Assembly: GCF_004919085.1 (NCBI RefSeq)
Contig: NZ_STGL01000002.1
Coordinates: forward strand, 186,001-250,000
Origin: Nocardioides sp. GY 10127
GTDB taxonomy: Bacteria > Actinomycetota > Actinomycetes > Propionibacteriales > Nocardioidaceae
Length of the DNA stretch: 64,000 bases
Reading direction: 5' to 3'
Part shown: positions 1-7,588 of the stretch, one piece after another
Layout of the letters: each line of letters begins with the position of its first letter
Numbering within the stretch: position 1 is the first letter of the stretch
Translations under genes and position numbers: made by a program
Notes under the pieces: model-generated
Told to the model about the DNA's origin: nothing
What the model saw: only the letters and a program-made list of their open reading frames with translations
Database searches by the model: none

Positions 1-37
1 GGTCCCGCAGCGGAACCCCGCTGCCGCGCTTGTTCAT
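1..37 (-). CDS. Start of an unidentified, possibly SOS-controlled gene (partial)
   Basis: An ATG on the minus strand at 37 opens a frame that reads MNKRGSGVPLRD to the window edge, so only about 12 codons are visible. The reason to call it is position: a perfect 16-bp LexA box (70-85) lies 32 bp upstream of this ATG, the normal place for an operator. No strong ribosome binding site is visible. I cannot name the product. The alternative is that the box controls the rightward acyl-CoA dehydrogenase at 156, or that the gene start lies elsewhere. Confidence is limited by the truncation. Confidence 0.35.
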   Translation of the reverse strand, partial: MNKRGSGVPLRD

Positions 38-69
38 GCCGCCCGCCACCGCGCCATCGTCCCACATGA

Positions 70-85
70 TCGAACACGTGTTCGA
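70..85. promoter_or_regulatory. LexA-binding SOS box (perfect palindrome)
   Basis: TCGAACACGTGTTCGA is a perfect 16-bp palindrome matching the actinobacterial/Gram-positive LexA operator (CGAAC-N4-GTTCG). It lies between a minus-strand ATG at 37 and the plus-strand -10 hexamer at 143. The same class of site occurs upstream of recA (10948-10961) in this window, which supports the reading. Confidence 0.8.
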
Positions 86-142
86 CTCGCGCCGCCGCTC
101 CGCCGAGGTGACCCGCCAGTAGCCTCCCCCGCCCAGCCGACC

Positions 143-148
143 TACGGT
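143..148 (+). promoter_or_regulatory. -10 element of leaderless promoter (acyl-CoA dehydrogenase)
   Basis: TACGGT ends 7 nt before the ATG at 156, so transcription would start at or next to the start codon. It argues against the in-frame GTG at 147, which would overlap the hexamer. Confidence 0.55.
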
Positions 149-155
149 GGGGCCC

Positions 156-1835
156 ATGACGCAGGACACGTCCCGCCCCACCCGCGCCGCCCTCCGCCGG
201 ACCACGAACCAGGTCCCGCCCCTGGTCGGGCACCACACGGTCACCGGCGACGCAGCCCTCACCGACGCGGTCCTGCGTCACGCCGACGCAGCGACCCTCG
301 ACTCCCTGCTGGACCTCGGCGCGGAGGCCGGCAGCGCCGAGATCCGTGAGCACGGGGTGCTGGCCAACACGCACACCCCGGTGCTGCGGCCCTACGACCG
401 CTACGGGGAGCGGGTGGACGAGGTGGAGTACCACCCGTCCTGGCACCACCTCATGAGCCGCGCCACGGCGCACGGGCTGGGCGCGACCGCCTGGGCGGCC
501 GACCCCGCCACGCAGCCCCACGCCCACGTCCGGCGGGCCGCCGGCGTCCTCGCCTGGTTCGGCGCCGAGCCCGGGCACGCCTGCCCCCTCACGATGACCT
601 ACGCGGCCGTCCCGGCGCTCCGCGCGGACCCGGCGCTGGCGGCACGCTTCGAGTCCGGCCTCGCGTCGACCACCTACGACTTCGGGCTGCGGGCGCCGTC
701 GACGAAGGCCGGGCTCCTGGCCGGGATGGGCATGACGGAGAAGCAGGGTGGCTCGGACGTCCGCACCAACGTGACGCAGGCTCGGCCCACCGGGGAGGAG
801 GGCACGTACAGCCTCCACGGGCACAAGTGGTTCACCTCGGCACCGATGAACGACGTCTTCCTCGTGCTCGCCCAGGCCCCCGGCGGGCTGACCTGCTTCG
901 TGCTCCCGCGGGTCCTCGAGGACGGCAGCCGCAACGTCCTGGACGTCGTCCGGCTCAAGGACAAGCTCGGCAACCGCTCCAACGCCTCCTCGGAGCTCGA
1001 GATGGACGGCACGCTCGCGCACCGCCTCGGGGAGGAGGGGCGCGGGGTCCGCACGATCATCGAGATGGTCGCGGCCACGCGGCTGGACTGCGTGCTCGGG
1101 TCGACCACCACGATGCGGCGCGCGGTCGCCGAGGCGTCCTGGCACGTCGCCCACCGCGAGGCGTTCGGCGGGACGCTGGCCGACAAGCCGCTCATGCAGA
1201 ACGTGGTCGCGGACCTGGCCGTCGAGGTGGAGGCCGCCACGGCGCTCGGGATGCGGCTGGCCGCCGCCGTCGACCGCCGCGACGACCCGCACGAGGCGGC
1301 GCTGCGCCGGATCGCGCTGCCGCTGGCGAAGTTCTGGGTCTGCAAGCGGACGCCCGCGACGGTCGCCGAGGCCATGGAGTGCCTCGGTGGCAACGGCTAC
1401 GTGGAGGAGTCCGGGCTGCCGCTGCTGTTCCGCGAGTCGCCGCTCAACTCCATCTGGGAGGGGTCCGGCAACGTCAACGCGCTCGACGTGCTGCGCGCCC
1501 TGAGCCGGGAGGCCGGCGTCCTGGACGCCTGGATCACCGAGGTGGGCCTGGCCAGCGGCGGGGACCACCGCCTCGACCGAGCGGTGCAGGAGACGCTCGC
1601 GCTGCTCGGCCAGCTCCTGGGCGACCCGGGGCAGCTGGAGCGTCAGGCGCGGAGGCTCGCCTCCAGGATGGCGCTCGTGCTGCAGGGCTCGCTGCTGGTG
1701 CGGTTCGCCCCGCCCGAGGTCGCCGACCTGTTCTGCGGCTCCCGCCTCTCCCCCGGGTTCGACGGGGTGTTCGGGTGCCTGGACGGCGGCGACCTCGCCG
1801 CGGTGGTGAAGCGCACGACGCCCGAGGCCGGCTGA
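156..1835 (+). CDS. AidB-like acyl-CoA dehydrogenase family flavoprotein
   Basis: A 559-residue FAD-dependent acyl-CoA dehydrogenase of the AidB branch (E. coli AidB is 541 aa). It carries the long N-terminal domain of that branch, the GMGMTEKQGGSD flavin-site motif near residues 191-201, and the later CLGGNGYVEESG and SIWEGSGNV motifs where AidB relatives end the catalytic domain. AidB proteins oxidise isovaleryl-CoA weakly, bind DNA and belong to the alkylation-damage response in enterobacteria. Whether this one protects DNA or just degrades acyl-CoA cannot be read from sequence. I chose ATG 156 over GTG 147 because a leaderless -10 hexamer ends 7 nt before it. A LexA box lies 70 bp upstream but faces a closer minus-strand start. 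It converges with glyA. Confidence 0.9.
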   Translation: MTQDTSRPTRAALRRTTNQVPPLVGHHTVTGDAALTDAVLRHADAATLDSLLDLGAEAGSAEIREHGVLANTHTPVLRPYDRYGERVDEVEYHPSWHHLMSRATAHGLGATAWAADPATQPHAHVRRAAGVLAWFGAEPGHACPLTMTYAAVPALRADPALAARFESGLASTTYDFGLRAPSTKAGLLAGMGMTEKQGGSDVRTNVTQARPTGEEGTYSLHGHKWFTSAPMNDVFLVLAQAPGGLTCFVLPRVLEDGSRNVLDVVRLKDKLGNRSNASSELEMDGTLAHRLGEEGRGVRTIIEMVAATRLDCVLGSTTTMRRAVAEASWHVAHREAFGGTLADKPLMQNVVADLAVEVEAATALGMRLAAAVDRRDDPHEAALRRIALPLAKFWVCKRTPATVAEAMECLGGNGYVEESGLPLLFRESPLNSIWEGSGNVNALDVLRALSREAGVLDAWITEVGLASGGDHRLDRAVQETLALLGQLLGDPGQLERQARRLASRMALVLQGSLLVRFAPPEVADLFCGSRLSPGFDGVFGCLDGGDLAAVVKRTTPEAG

Positions 1836-1893
1836 GCCGGCCCCGGGCGTCGGGGTGCTTCAGGTGACGCCCCGTGGGGGGCGACGGTGGCGC

Positions 1894-3336
1894 TCAGGCC
1901 AGGTCGAGACCCGGGTAGAGCGGGTTGCGCTCGAGCATCTCGGCGGAGGCGGCCTTGACCTTGTCCGCCACGCCCTCGGCCAGGACGTAGGAGGCCTTGG
2001 ACGGGCCGCCGGCCTTGGTCGTGCCGGGCTGGGTGTTGCTCAGCACCGTGGTGATGAGCTCGGCGACGGTGTCGAACTCGTCGTGCCCGAAGCCGCGGGT
2101 GGTGAGCGCCGGGGTGCCGATGCGGACGCCGGAGGTGTACCAGGCACCGTTGGGGTCGGCGGGCACCGAGTTGCGGTTGGTGACGACGCCGGCCTCGAGC
2201 AGCGCGGACTCGGCCTGCCGGCCGGTCAGGCCGTAGGAGGAGACGTCGAGCAGCACGATGTGGTTGTCCGTGCCGTCGGTGACGAGCTTCGTGCCGCGCT
2301 TCATCAGGCCGGCGGCGAGGGACTGGGCGTTGTCGGCCACGGCCTGGGCGTAGGTCTGGAACTCGGGCTTGCGCGCCTCGGCGAACGCGACGGCCTTCGC
2401 GGCCATCACGTGCGAGAGCGGGCCACCGAGGACCATCGGGCAGCCGCGGTCGACGCTGGGGGCGTACTCCTCCGTGGCCAGCACCATGCCGCCGCGCGGG
2501 CCGCGCAGCGACTTGTGGGTCGTCGTGGTGACGATGTGGGCGTGCGGGACCGGGTTCTCGTCGCCGGTGAAGACCTTGCCGGCCACCAGGCCGGCGAAGT
2601 GGGCCATGTCGACCATGAGGGTGGCGCCCACCGAGTCGGCGATCTCGCGCATCTTGGCGAAGTTCACGCGGCGCGGGTAGGCGGAGTAGCCGGCCACCAG
2701 GACGAGCGGCTTGAACTCCTTGACCTTCGCGGCCACGGCGTCGTAGTCGAGCAGGCCCGTCACCGGGTCGGTGCCGTACTGGTTCTGGTGGAACATCTTG
2801 CCGGAGATGTTCGGGCGGAAGCCGTGGGTGAGGTGGCCGCCGGCGTCCAGGCTCATGCCGAGCAGGCGCTGGTTGCCCAGCTCGCGCCGCAGGGCCTCCC
2901 AGTCGGCCTCGGTGAGGTCGTTGACGTTGCGCTTCTCGGCCTTCTCCAGCCACGGGCCCTCGACGCGGTGCGCGAGGATCGACCAGAAGGCGACGAGGTT
3001 GGCGTCGATGCCGGAGTGCGGCTGGACGTAGGCGTACTCCGCGCCGAACAGCTCACGGGCGTGCTCCGCGGCGATGGACTCGACGGTGTCCACGTTCTGG
3101 CAACCGGCGTAGAACCGGTGACCCACGGTGCCCTCGGCGTACTTGTCGCTCAGCCAGGTGCCCATGGTCATGAGCACGGCCGGCGAGGCGTAGTTCTCGC
3201 TGGCGATGAGCTTGAGGGAGGCACGCTGGTCGGCGAGCTCGGCGCGGGTGGCGTCCGCGATGCGCGGCTCGACGGAGGCGATGACCTCCAGAGCCTGCTG
3301 GTAGGCGCTGCTGGTGAGGCCGGAGACGTCGGTCAT
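1894..3336 (-). CDS. glyA: Serine hydroxymethyltransferase, long form
   Basis: A cytosolic PLP enzyme that interconverts serine and glycine while loading one carbon onto tetrahydrofolate. The protein has 480 residues; the PLP lysine is K275 in [11 protein letters not shown], and [16 protein letters not shown] and [10 protein letters not shown] are also present. It is about 50 residues longer than the E. coli enzyme. The extra length is largely an insert near residues 115-157, between VAFWSILA and [14 protein letters not shown], the signature of the long form found in some actinobacteria. The ATG at 3336 is preferred to upstream in-frame starts because a leaderless -10 (TACGCT) ends 7 nt before it and homologous sequence begins around TDVSGLTS. 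It is divergent from the sulfur operon and works with gcvT, folA and thyA in this window. Confidence 0.95.
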   Translation of the reverse strand: MTDVSGLTSSAYQQALEVIASVEPRIADATRAELADQRASLKLIASENYASPAVLMTMGTWLSDKYAEGTVGHRFYAGCQNVDTVESIAAEHARELFGAEYAYVQPHSGIDANLVAFWSILAHRVEGPWLEKAEKRNVNDLTEADWEALRRELGNQRLLGMSLDAGGHLTHGFRPNISGKMFHQNQYGTDPVTGLLDYDAVAAKVKEFKPLVLVAGYSAYPRRVNFAKMREIADSVGATLMVDMAHFAGLVAGKVFTGDENPVPHAHIVTTTTHKSLRGPRGGMVLATEEYAPSVDRGCPMVLGGPLSHVMAAKAVAFAEARKPEFQTYAQAVADNAQSLAAGLMKRGTKLVTDGTDNHIVLLDVSSYGLTGRQAESALLEAGVVTNRNSVPADPNGAWYTSGVRIGTPALTTRGFGHDEFDTVAELITTVLSNTQPGTTKAGGPSKASYVLAEGVADKVKAASAEMLERNPLYPGLDLA

Positions 3337-3343
3337 GGGCGCC

Positions 3344-3349
3344 AGCGTA
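3344..3349 (-). promoter_or_regulatory. -10 element of leaderless glyA promoter
   Basis: On the minus strand TACGCT is followed by 7 nt and then the glyA ATG. It fits the leaderless pattern seen throughout the window. Confidence 0.5.
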
Positions 3350-3478
3350 TAAGGCACAGCGGCGGGTGCCGACATCCGCGCGTGCGGGCGACAGACGTTG
3401 CGCAGGTGTGACGGACAAGGCACGGAGCGGTCTCCGCACGCGGGACGCCCCGCTCACATCTCACATTCCGGACATTGG

Positions 3479-3493
3479 TCTCGTCATACGAGA
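3479..3493. promoter_or_regulatory. Perfect palindrome upstream of sulfur operon (candidate operator)
   Basis: TCTCGTCATACGAGA has two 6-bp arms around CAT and sits 45 bp before the leader-peptide start and about 130 bp from the glyA promoter. It is in the right place to be an operator for a sulfur or cysteine regulator. I do not recognise it as a known regulator's consensus. Confidence 0.4.
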
Positions 3494-3537
3494 TCCGCAT
3501 TTGGAGATGACGGTCCCGAGGACTGAGACTGCTTGAC

Positions 3538-3627
3538 GTGAGCCTCGCCGACACCCACGTGCACCTGGTGGTCCGCCGCCACGTGGACCTCGGTCGCACG
3601 CGCAGCGCCATGTGTCACGCCCGCTGA
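3538..3627 (+). CDS. Actinobacterial leader peptide of sulfur assimilation operon (29 aa)
   Basis: A 29-codon frame starting GTG and ending RRHVDLGRTRSAMCHAR. The RRH(V/I)DL...R..SA.C pattern is that of short leader peptides annotated upstream of sulfite reductase and sulfur transport genes in many actinobacteria. The single cysteine is four codons from the stop. The stop codon lies 55 nt before the sirA start. In mycobacteria, cysteine-containing leader ORFs attenuate sulfur genes; that this one does so is inference. The ribosome binding site is weak, and an internal GTG (codon 8) is an alternative start. It is too short for routine gene finding. Confidence 0.65.
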   Translation: MSLADTHVHLVVRRHVDLGRTRSAMCHAR

Positions 3628-3682
3628 ACCCCGCCCCGCCTCGCGGCCTCTTGCCGCGCCCCGTTCAGCTAGGAGCCCCCGC

Positions 3683-5419
3683 ATGTCCGACCTGCGCTAC
3701 CAGACCGTCGCCGCCCGCCAGACCGAGATCCCCCGGCCCCGCCGTGGCGAGGGCCAGTGGGGCCTGGGCTACACGGAGCCGCTCAACAAGAACGAGCAGT
3801 CCAAGAAGGACGACGACCCGCTCAACGTCCGGGACCGCATCCTCTACACCTACTCCAAGCGCGGGTTCGACTCGATCGACCCCAGCGACCTGCGTGGTCG
3901 CTTCCGCTGGATGGGGCTCTACACGCAGCGCAAGCCCGGCATCGACGGCGGCCGCACCGGCTCGATGGCCGAGGAGGAGCTGGACGACCGCTTCTTCATG
4001 ATGCGAGTGCGCTCCGACGGCCAGCTGCTCTCCGCCGACGCGGTGCGGGCACTGGGCACCATCGGCGTCGACTTCGCGCGGGACACCGCCGACGTCACCG
4101 ACCGCGAGAACATCCAGTACCACTGGATCCGCATCGAGGACGTCCCGGCGATCTGGCAGCGCCTGGAGGACGCCGGTCTCTCCACCCTCGAGGCCTGCGG
4201 CGACTCGCCGCGCCCGTTCCTCGGCTCCCCCGTGGCCGGCGTCGCCGCCGACGAGATCATCGACGGCACGTCCGCGCTCGAGGAGATCAAGCGTCGCTAC
4301 ATCGGCGACCCCGCGTTCTCGAACCTGCCCCGCAAGTTCAAGACCGCGCTCACCGGGCACCCCAGCCACGACGTCTCCCCCGAGACCAACGACGTCTCCT
4401 TCGTCGGCACGGTCCACCCCGAGCACGGCCCCGGCTTCGACGTCTGGGTCGGCGGCGGCCTGTCCACCAACCCGATGCTCGCCCAGAAGCTCGGCGTGTG
4501 GGTGCCGCTGGAGAAGGTCCCGGACGTGTGGTCCGGCGTCGCCTCCATCTTCCGTGACTACGGCTACCGCCGCCTGCGCTCGCGCGCCCGGCTGAAGTTC
4601 CTCGTCGCCGACTGGGGCGTGGACACGTTCCGTGAGGTCCTCGAGAACGAGTACCTCGGCGAGCCGCTGGTGCGCCTGGAGTCCCCGGAGTCGCCCGTGG
4701 GCCACCGCGACCACGTCGGCGTCCACGACCAGCAGGACGGCCGCAAGTACGTCGGCGTCGCGCCGGTCGTCGGCCGCGTCTCCGGCACCCTGCTGGTGCA
4801 GCTGGCCGACGTCATCGACGAGTTCGGCCTCGACGGCGCCCGCCTCACGCCGTACCAGAAGATCGTCCTGCTCGGCGCCGACCCGGAGCGCGTCGAGGCC
4901 CTCGTCGAGCGCCTCGACGAGATCGGCCTCTCGGCCCGTCCGTCGGTCTTCCGCCGCAGCTCCATGGCCTGCACCGGCATCGAGTTCTGCAAGCTGGCCA
5001 TCGTCGACACCAAGAACCGCACCCGCGACCTCATCGCCGAGCTCGAGCGCCGCTTCCCCGACCTCACCACCGAGCAGATGGGCGGGGGCTTCTCGATCAA
5101 CGTCAACGGCTGCCCGAACGCCTGCGCCCGCACCCAGGTCGCCTCGATCGGCCTCAAGGGTCAGCTCGTGACCCACGAGGGCCGGCAGGTCGAGGGGTTC
5201 CAGGTCCACCTCGGCGGCGCGACCGGCCTCCAGGCCAACTTCGGCCGCAAGCTGCGTGGCCACAAGGTCACGAGCGAGGGGCTGGACGACTACGTCAGCG
5301 CCGTGGTCACCAACTTCCTGGGCGACCGGTCCGAGGGCGAGACCTTCACCGACTGGGTCGCCCGGGCCGACGAGTGGCAGCTCGACGGGTCGGCGGTGCT
5401 GGAGGGACAGGGCTCATGA
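3683..5419 (+). CDS. sirA: Ferredoxin-dependent sulfite reductase (nitrite/sulfite reductase family)
   Basis: A 578-residue enzyme that reduces sulfite to sulfide with six electrons at a siroheme coupled to a [4Fe-4S] cluster in the cytosol. The four cluster ligands are visible as C430-x5-C436 (CTGIEFC) and C477-x3-C481 (CPNAC), with the two pseudo-symmetric ferrodoxin-like halves expected for the family. The start is supported by an AGGAG ribosome binding site. Family members can use nitrite, but linkage to cysH and to a chelatase-like gene points to sulfite. The stop overlaps the next start (ATGA), so the zinc-ribbon protein and CysH are translationally coupled to it. The leader peptide at 3538-3627 is likely to regulate it. 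Confidence 0.93.
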   Translation: MSDLRYQTVAARQTEIPRPRRGEGQWGLGYTEPLNKNEQSKKDDDPLNVRDRILYTYSKRGFDSIDPSDLRGRFRWMGLYTQRKPGIDGGRTGSMAEEELDDRFFMMRVRSDGQLLSADAVRALGTIGVDFARDTADVTDRENIQYHWIRIEDVPAIWQRLEDAGLSTLEACGDSPRPFLGSPVAGVAADEIIDGTSALEEIKRRYIGDPAFSNLPRKFKTALTGHPSHDVSPETNDVSFVGTVHPEHGPGFDVWVGGGLSTNPMLAQKLGVWVPLEKVPDVWSGVASIFRDYGYRRLRSRARLKFLVADWGVDTFREVLENEYLGEPLVRLESPESPVGHRDHVGVHDQQDGRKYVGVAPVVGRVSGTLLVQLADVIDEFGLDGARLTPYQKIVLLGADPERVEALVERLDEIGLSARPSVFRRSSMACTGIEFCKLAIVDTKNRTRDLIAELERRFPDLTTEQMGGGFSINVNGCPNACARTQVASIGLKGQLVTHEGRQVEGFQVHLGGATGLQANFGRKLRGHKVTSEGLDDYVSAVVTNFLGDRSEGETFTDWVARADEWQLDGSAVLEGQGS

Positions 5420-5601
5420 GCGAGCGCGCCGTCCCCTTCCACTGCCCCTACTGCGGCGACGAGGACCTCTGGCCCCACGAGGTCGTCGCGGAGGACGGCA
5501 GCACCACCTCGCCCCACGGCTCGTGGGAGTGCCGCTCCTGCCTGCGGGCGTTCTCGCTGAGGATGCTCGGCCAGGTGGCTCGCCCCGGGAGCCCCTCGTG
5601 A
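5416..5601 (+). CDS. Small zinc-ribbon protein of the sulfate reduction operon (61 aa)
   Basis: A 61-residue protein with two CxxC pairs, C10-P-Y-C13 and C39-R-S-C42, spaced as in a rubredoxin-like or zinc-ribbon knuckle, so it probably binds one metal ion. It sits between sirA (ATGA overlap, start at 5416) and cysH (GTGA overlap). That suggests a stoichiometric partner of these two iron-sulfur enzymes, for example a small electron carrier or assembly helper. The function is not known to me; similar small proteins occupy the same slot in Streptomyces-type sulfate operons. The upstream in-frame ATG at 5374 lies inside sirA and is not needed. Confidence 0.85.
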   Translation: MSERAVPFHCPYCGDEDLWPHEVVAEDGSTTSPHGSWECRSCLRAFSLRMLGQVARPGSPS

Positions 5602-6344
5602 CCGCCGCGACCACGGTCGCCGCGGCCGAGGCGCGCGGTGCGCAGACCGAGGGCCGCTCCCCCGAGGAGCTGCGCGAGATCGTGCAGCACTGGGGCGCCG
5701 AGCTCGAGCTGGCGCCTGCCGAGACGATCATCGAGTGGGCCGCCGCCACCTTCGGCGACCGGTTCTGCCTGACCTCCTCCATGGGGGACGCCGTGCTCGC
5801 GCACGTCGCCGCCAAGGTCGTGCCCGGCATCGACGTGGTCTTCCTCGACACCGGCTACCACTTCATCGAGACGATCGGCACCCGCGACGCGGTCGAGGCG
5901 ACGATGGACGTCAACCTCATCACCATCACGCCGACCCAGACCGTCGCGGAGCAGGACGCCGCCGAGGGCAAGGACCTGTGGCAGCGCGACCCCGACCGCT
6001 GCTGCTTCCTGCGCAAGGTGCAGCCGCTCCAGCAGTCGTTGGCCGGCTACGACGCGTGGGCCACCGGCCTGCGCCGCGCCGAGACCCACCACCGGGTCAT
6101 CGCGCCCGTCATCGGCTGGGACGCCAAGAAGGGCAAGGTCAAGGTCTCGCCCCTCGCCCGCTGGAGCGACGAGCAGGTCGACCGCTACATCGCCGAGAAC
6201 GGCGTCCTGGTCAACCCGCTGGTCTACGACAACTACCCGTCCATCGGCTGCGCGCCCTGCACGCGCCGCGTCGCCCCCGGCGAGGACCCGCGCAGCGGGC
6301 GCTGGGCCGGCACCGGCAAGACGGAGTGCGGCATCCACGTCTGA
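5598..6344 (+). CDS. cysH: Assimilatory adenylylsulfate (APS) reductase
   Basis: A 248-residue enzyme that reduces APS to sulfite and AMP using thioredoxin-type reductant. The four cysteines of the [4Fe-4S] cluster are present: the C135-C136 pair in DPDRCCFLRK and C218-x2-C221 in SIGCAPC. They mark the APS-using bacterial type rather than the cluster-free PAPS reductase. The catalytic cysteine is C244 in the C-terminal KTECGIHV tail. The GTG start at 5598 overlaps the stop of the zinc-ribbon gene (GTGA). Sulfite made here is the substrate of SirA. The sulfate-activating genes (cysD, cysN) are not in the window. Confidence 0.93.
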   Translation: MTAATTVAAAEARGAQTEGRSPEELREIVQHWGAELELAPAETIIEWAAATFGDRFCLTSSMGDAVLAHVAAKVVPGIDVVFLDTGYHFIETIGTRDAVEATMDVNLITITPTQTVAEQDAAEGKDLWQRDPDRCCFLRKVQPLQQSLAGYDAWATGLRRAETHHRVIAPVIGWDAKKGKVKVSPLARWSDEQVDRYIAENGVLVNPLVYDNYPSIGCAPCTRRVAPGEDPRSGRWAGTGKTECGIHV

Positions 6345-6442
6345 GGCCCGGCCTCCGACCCGCTCCGCCGCGACCGCACCGCGCCACCGACGAACGACTT
6401 CCACCACCCGGCACCACCCGCACCACCGAGGAGAGAGCACCC

Positions 6443-7195
6443 ATGGCAGCACCCGCCCTGGTCGCCCTGGCATCCGGCAGCACCGACCCTCGCGCGCACG
6501 CCACCGTCACCGCCATCGTGGACGAGGTCCGCGCCGTCCGCGGCGACCTCCGCATCGAGCAGGCCTTCGTCGACGCCCCCGCGCGCCGCCGCGGGTCCCT
6601 GGCCTCCGTCTCCGACGCCCTCGTGCGCGCCGGCCACGAGGAGGTCGTGCTCGTGCCCCTGCTGCTGGCCGAGTCCCCCGAGACCACCGCCACCATCGAG
6701 GACGCCGTCGCCACCCTGCGCGAGCGGCACCCGGGCCTGCGCGTGCAGGCCACGCCCGTCCTGGGCCTCGAGGCCTGCTTCCTCCAGGTCCTCGACGTCC
6801 GGCTCCGCGAGGCCCTGCGGGCCGCCCGCGTCCGCGAGCTCGACGCCCTCGTGCTCGCCGCGGTCGGCTCCACCGACGCGATCTCGAACCAGGCCGTCGC
6901 GCGGCTGGCGCGCGTGTGGGGGGCCCACCACAAGCTGCCCGTCACCGCCGCCTACGCCCAGGCCGCCCCGCCGGCCGCGGGCGAGGCCGTCCGGGCCTTC
7001 CGGGCCGAGGGCCGTCGACACATCGCCGTGGCCTCGCTGTTCCTGACCCCCGGCCCGCACGCGGACCGCGCCGCCGAGCTCGCCCTCGAGGCGGGCGCCG
7101 TGGCCGTCGCGGACCCGCTGGGGGCGCACCCGGAGGTCGCCCGCACCGTCCTGGCGCGCTACGCGGTCGGCGCGGTCGAGCTCGTCCCCGTCTGA
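6443..7195 (+). CDS. CbiX/SirB-family chelatase-like protein lacking the usual histidines
   Basis: A 250-residue protein with two CbiX-type halves (about residues 1-120 and 125-250), placed after cysH with a GAGGAGAGAG ribosome binding site. Sirohydrochlorin ferrochelatases insert iron to make siroheme, the cofactor of SirA, so the context fits. The sequence is odd: the family's N-terminal HGSRD motif reads ASGSTD here, and the second histidine region (usually GYH) reads AESPE. In the second half the HGS position is VGSTD, and only PGPH retains a histidine. It may be an inactive paralogue, a scaffold, or an enzyme using other ligands. I assign the fold with good confidence and the activity with little. 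Confidence 0.75.
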   Translation: MAAPALVALASGSTDPRAHATVTAIVDEVRAVRGDLRIEQAFVDAPARRRGSLASVSDALVRAGHEEVVLVPLLLAESPETTATIEDAVATLRERHPGLRVQATPVLGLEACFLQVLDVRLREALRAARVRELDALVLAAVGSTDAISNQAVARLARVWGAHHKLPVTAAYAQAAPPAAGEAVRAFRAEGRRHIAVASLFLTPGPHADRAAELALEAGAVAVADPLGAHPEVARTVLARYAVGAVELVPV

Positions 7196-7207
7196 GCCGG
7201 CGGCTCA
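7193..7207. terminator. Small palindrome holding both convergent stop codons
   Basis: TGAGCCGGCGGCTCA is a 6-bp stem with a 3-nt loop; its two ends are the TGA stops of the chelatase-like gene and the DUF3037 gene. It could act as a weak bidirectional terminator; there is no T-tract. Confidence 0.3.
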
Positions 7208-7588
7208 GCCCACGTAGGCCGCGAGGAGCCCGGCCAGCGCCTGCTCCGGGTCCGCGCAGACCCCACCGTGCACCGGCCCCGGCTGGAGCACGGTGCTGCG
7301 GGGCGCCTTGAGGAAGCCGAAGCGCTGGCTGGTGGGGCGCTGGGCGGCGGAGCCACCCATGGGAGTCCCGGCGCACACGGCGTCGACGAAGGCCAGGCCC
7401 GCGTGGACGTGGGCCAGGTCCAGCTCCGGCGCGAACGCCCGCAGGCGCTGCTCGTCCACGCGGTGCGCCACGCCGAGGTAGTCCGTGGCGTGGCAGTAGA
7501 GGACGACGCCGACGTTGCAGAACTCCTCGCGCTCGGGCCGGGGGACGCAGCGCAGGACCGCGTACTGGTAGGAGACCCGGTCGCTCAC
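7205..7588 (-). CDS. DUF3037 family protein
   Basis: A 127-residue protein beginning SDRVSYQYAVLRCVPRPERE, with the EEFCNVGVVLYC stretch typical of DUF3037. The molecular function of the family is unknown. Its GTG start overlaps the stop of the HipA-like kinase gene (GTGA), so the two are almost certainly translated as a unit. The pairing of a HipA-like kinase with DUF3037 recurs in actinobacteria and suggests that the two proteins act together. No signal peptide or membrane segment is visible. Confidence 0.85.
   Translation of the reverse strand: MSDRVSYQYAVLRCVPRPEREEFCNVGVVLYCHATDYLGVAHRVDEQRLRAFAPELDLAHVHAGLAFVDAVCAGTPMGGSAAQRPTSQRFGFLKAPRSTVLQPGPVHGGVCADPEQALAGLLAAYVG

Noticed and set aside
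3665..5263. Long open frame antisense to sirA (532 codons)
   Set aside because: It is a high-GC shadow: composition is dominated by Ala, Val, Glu, Gly and Arg with no motifs, while the sense strand has clear catalytic cysteines.
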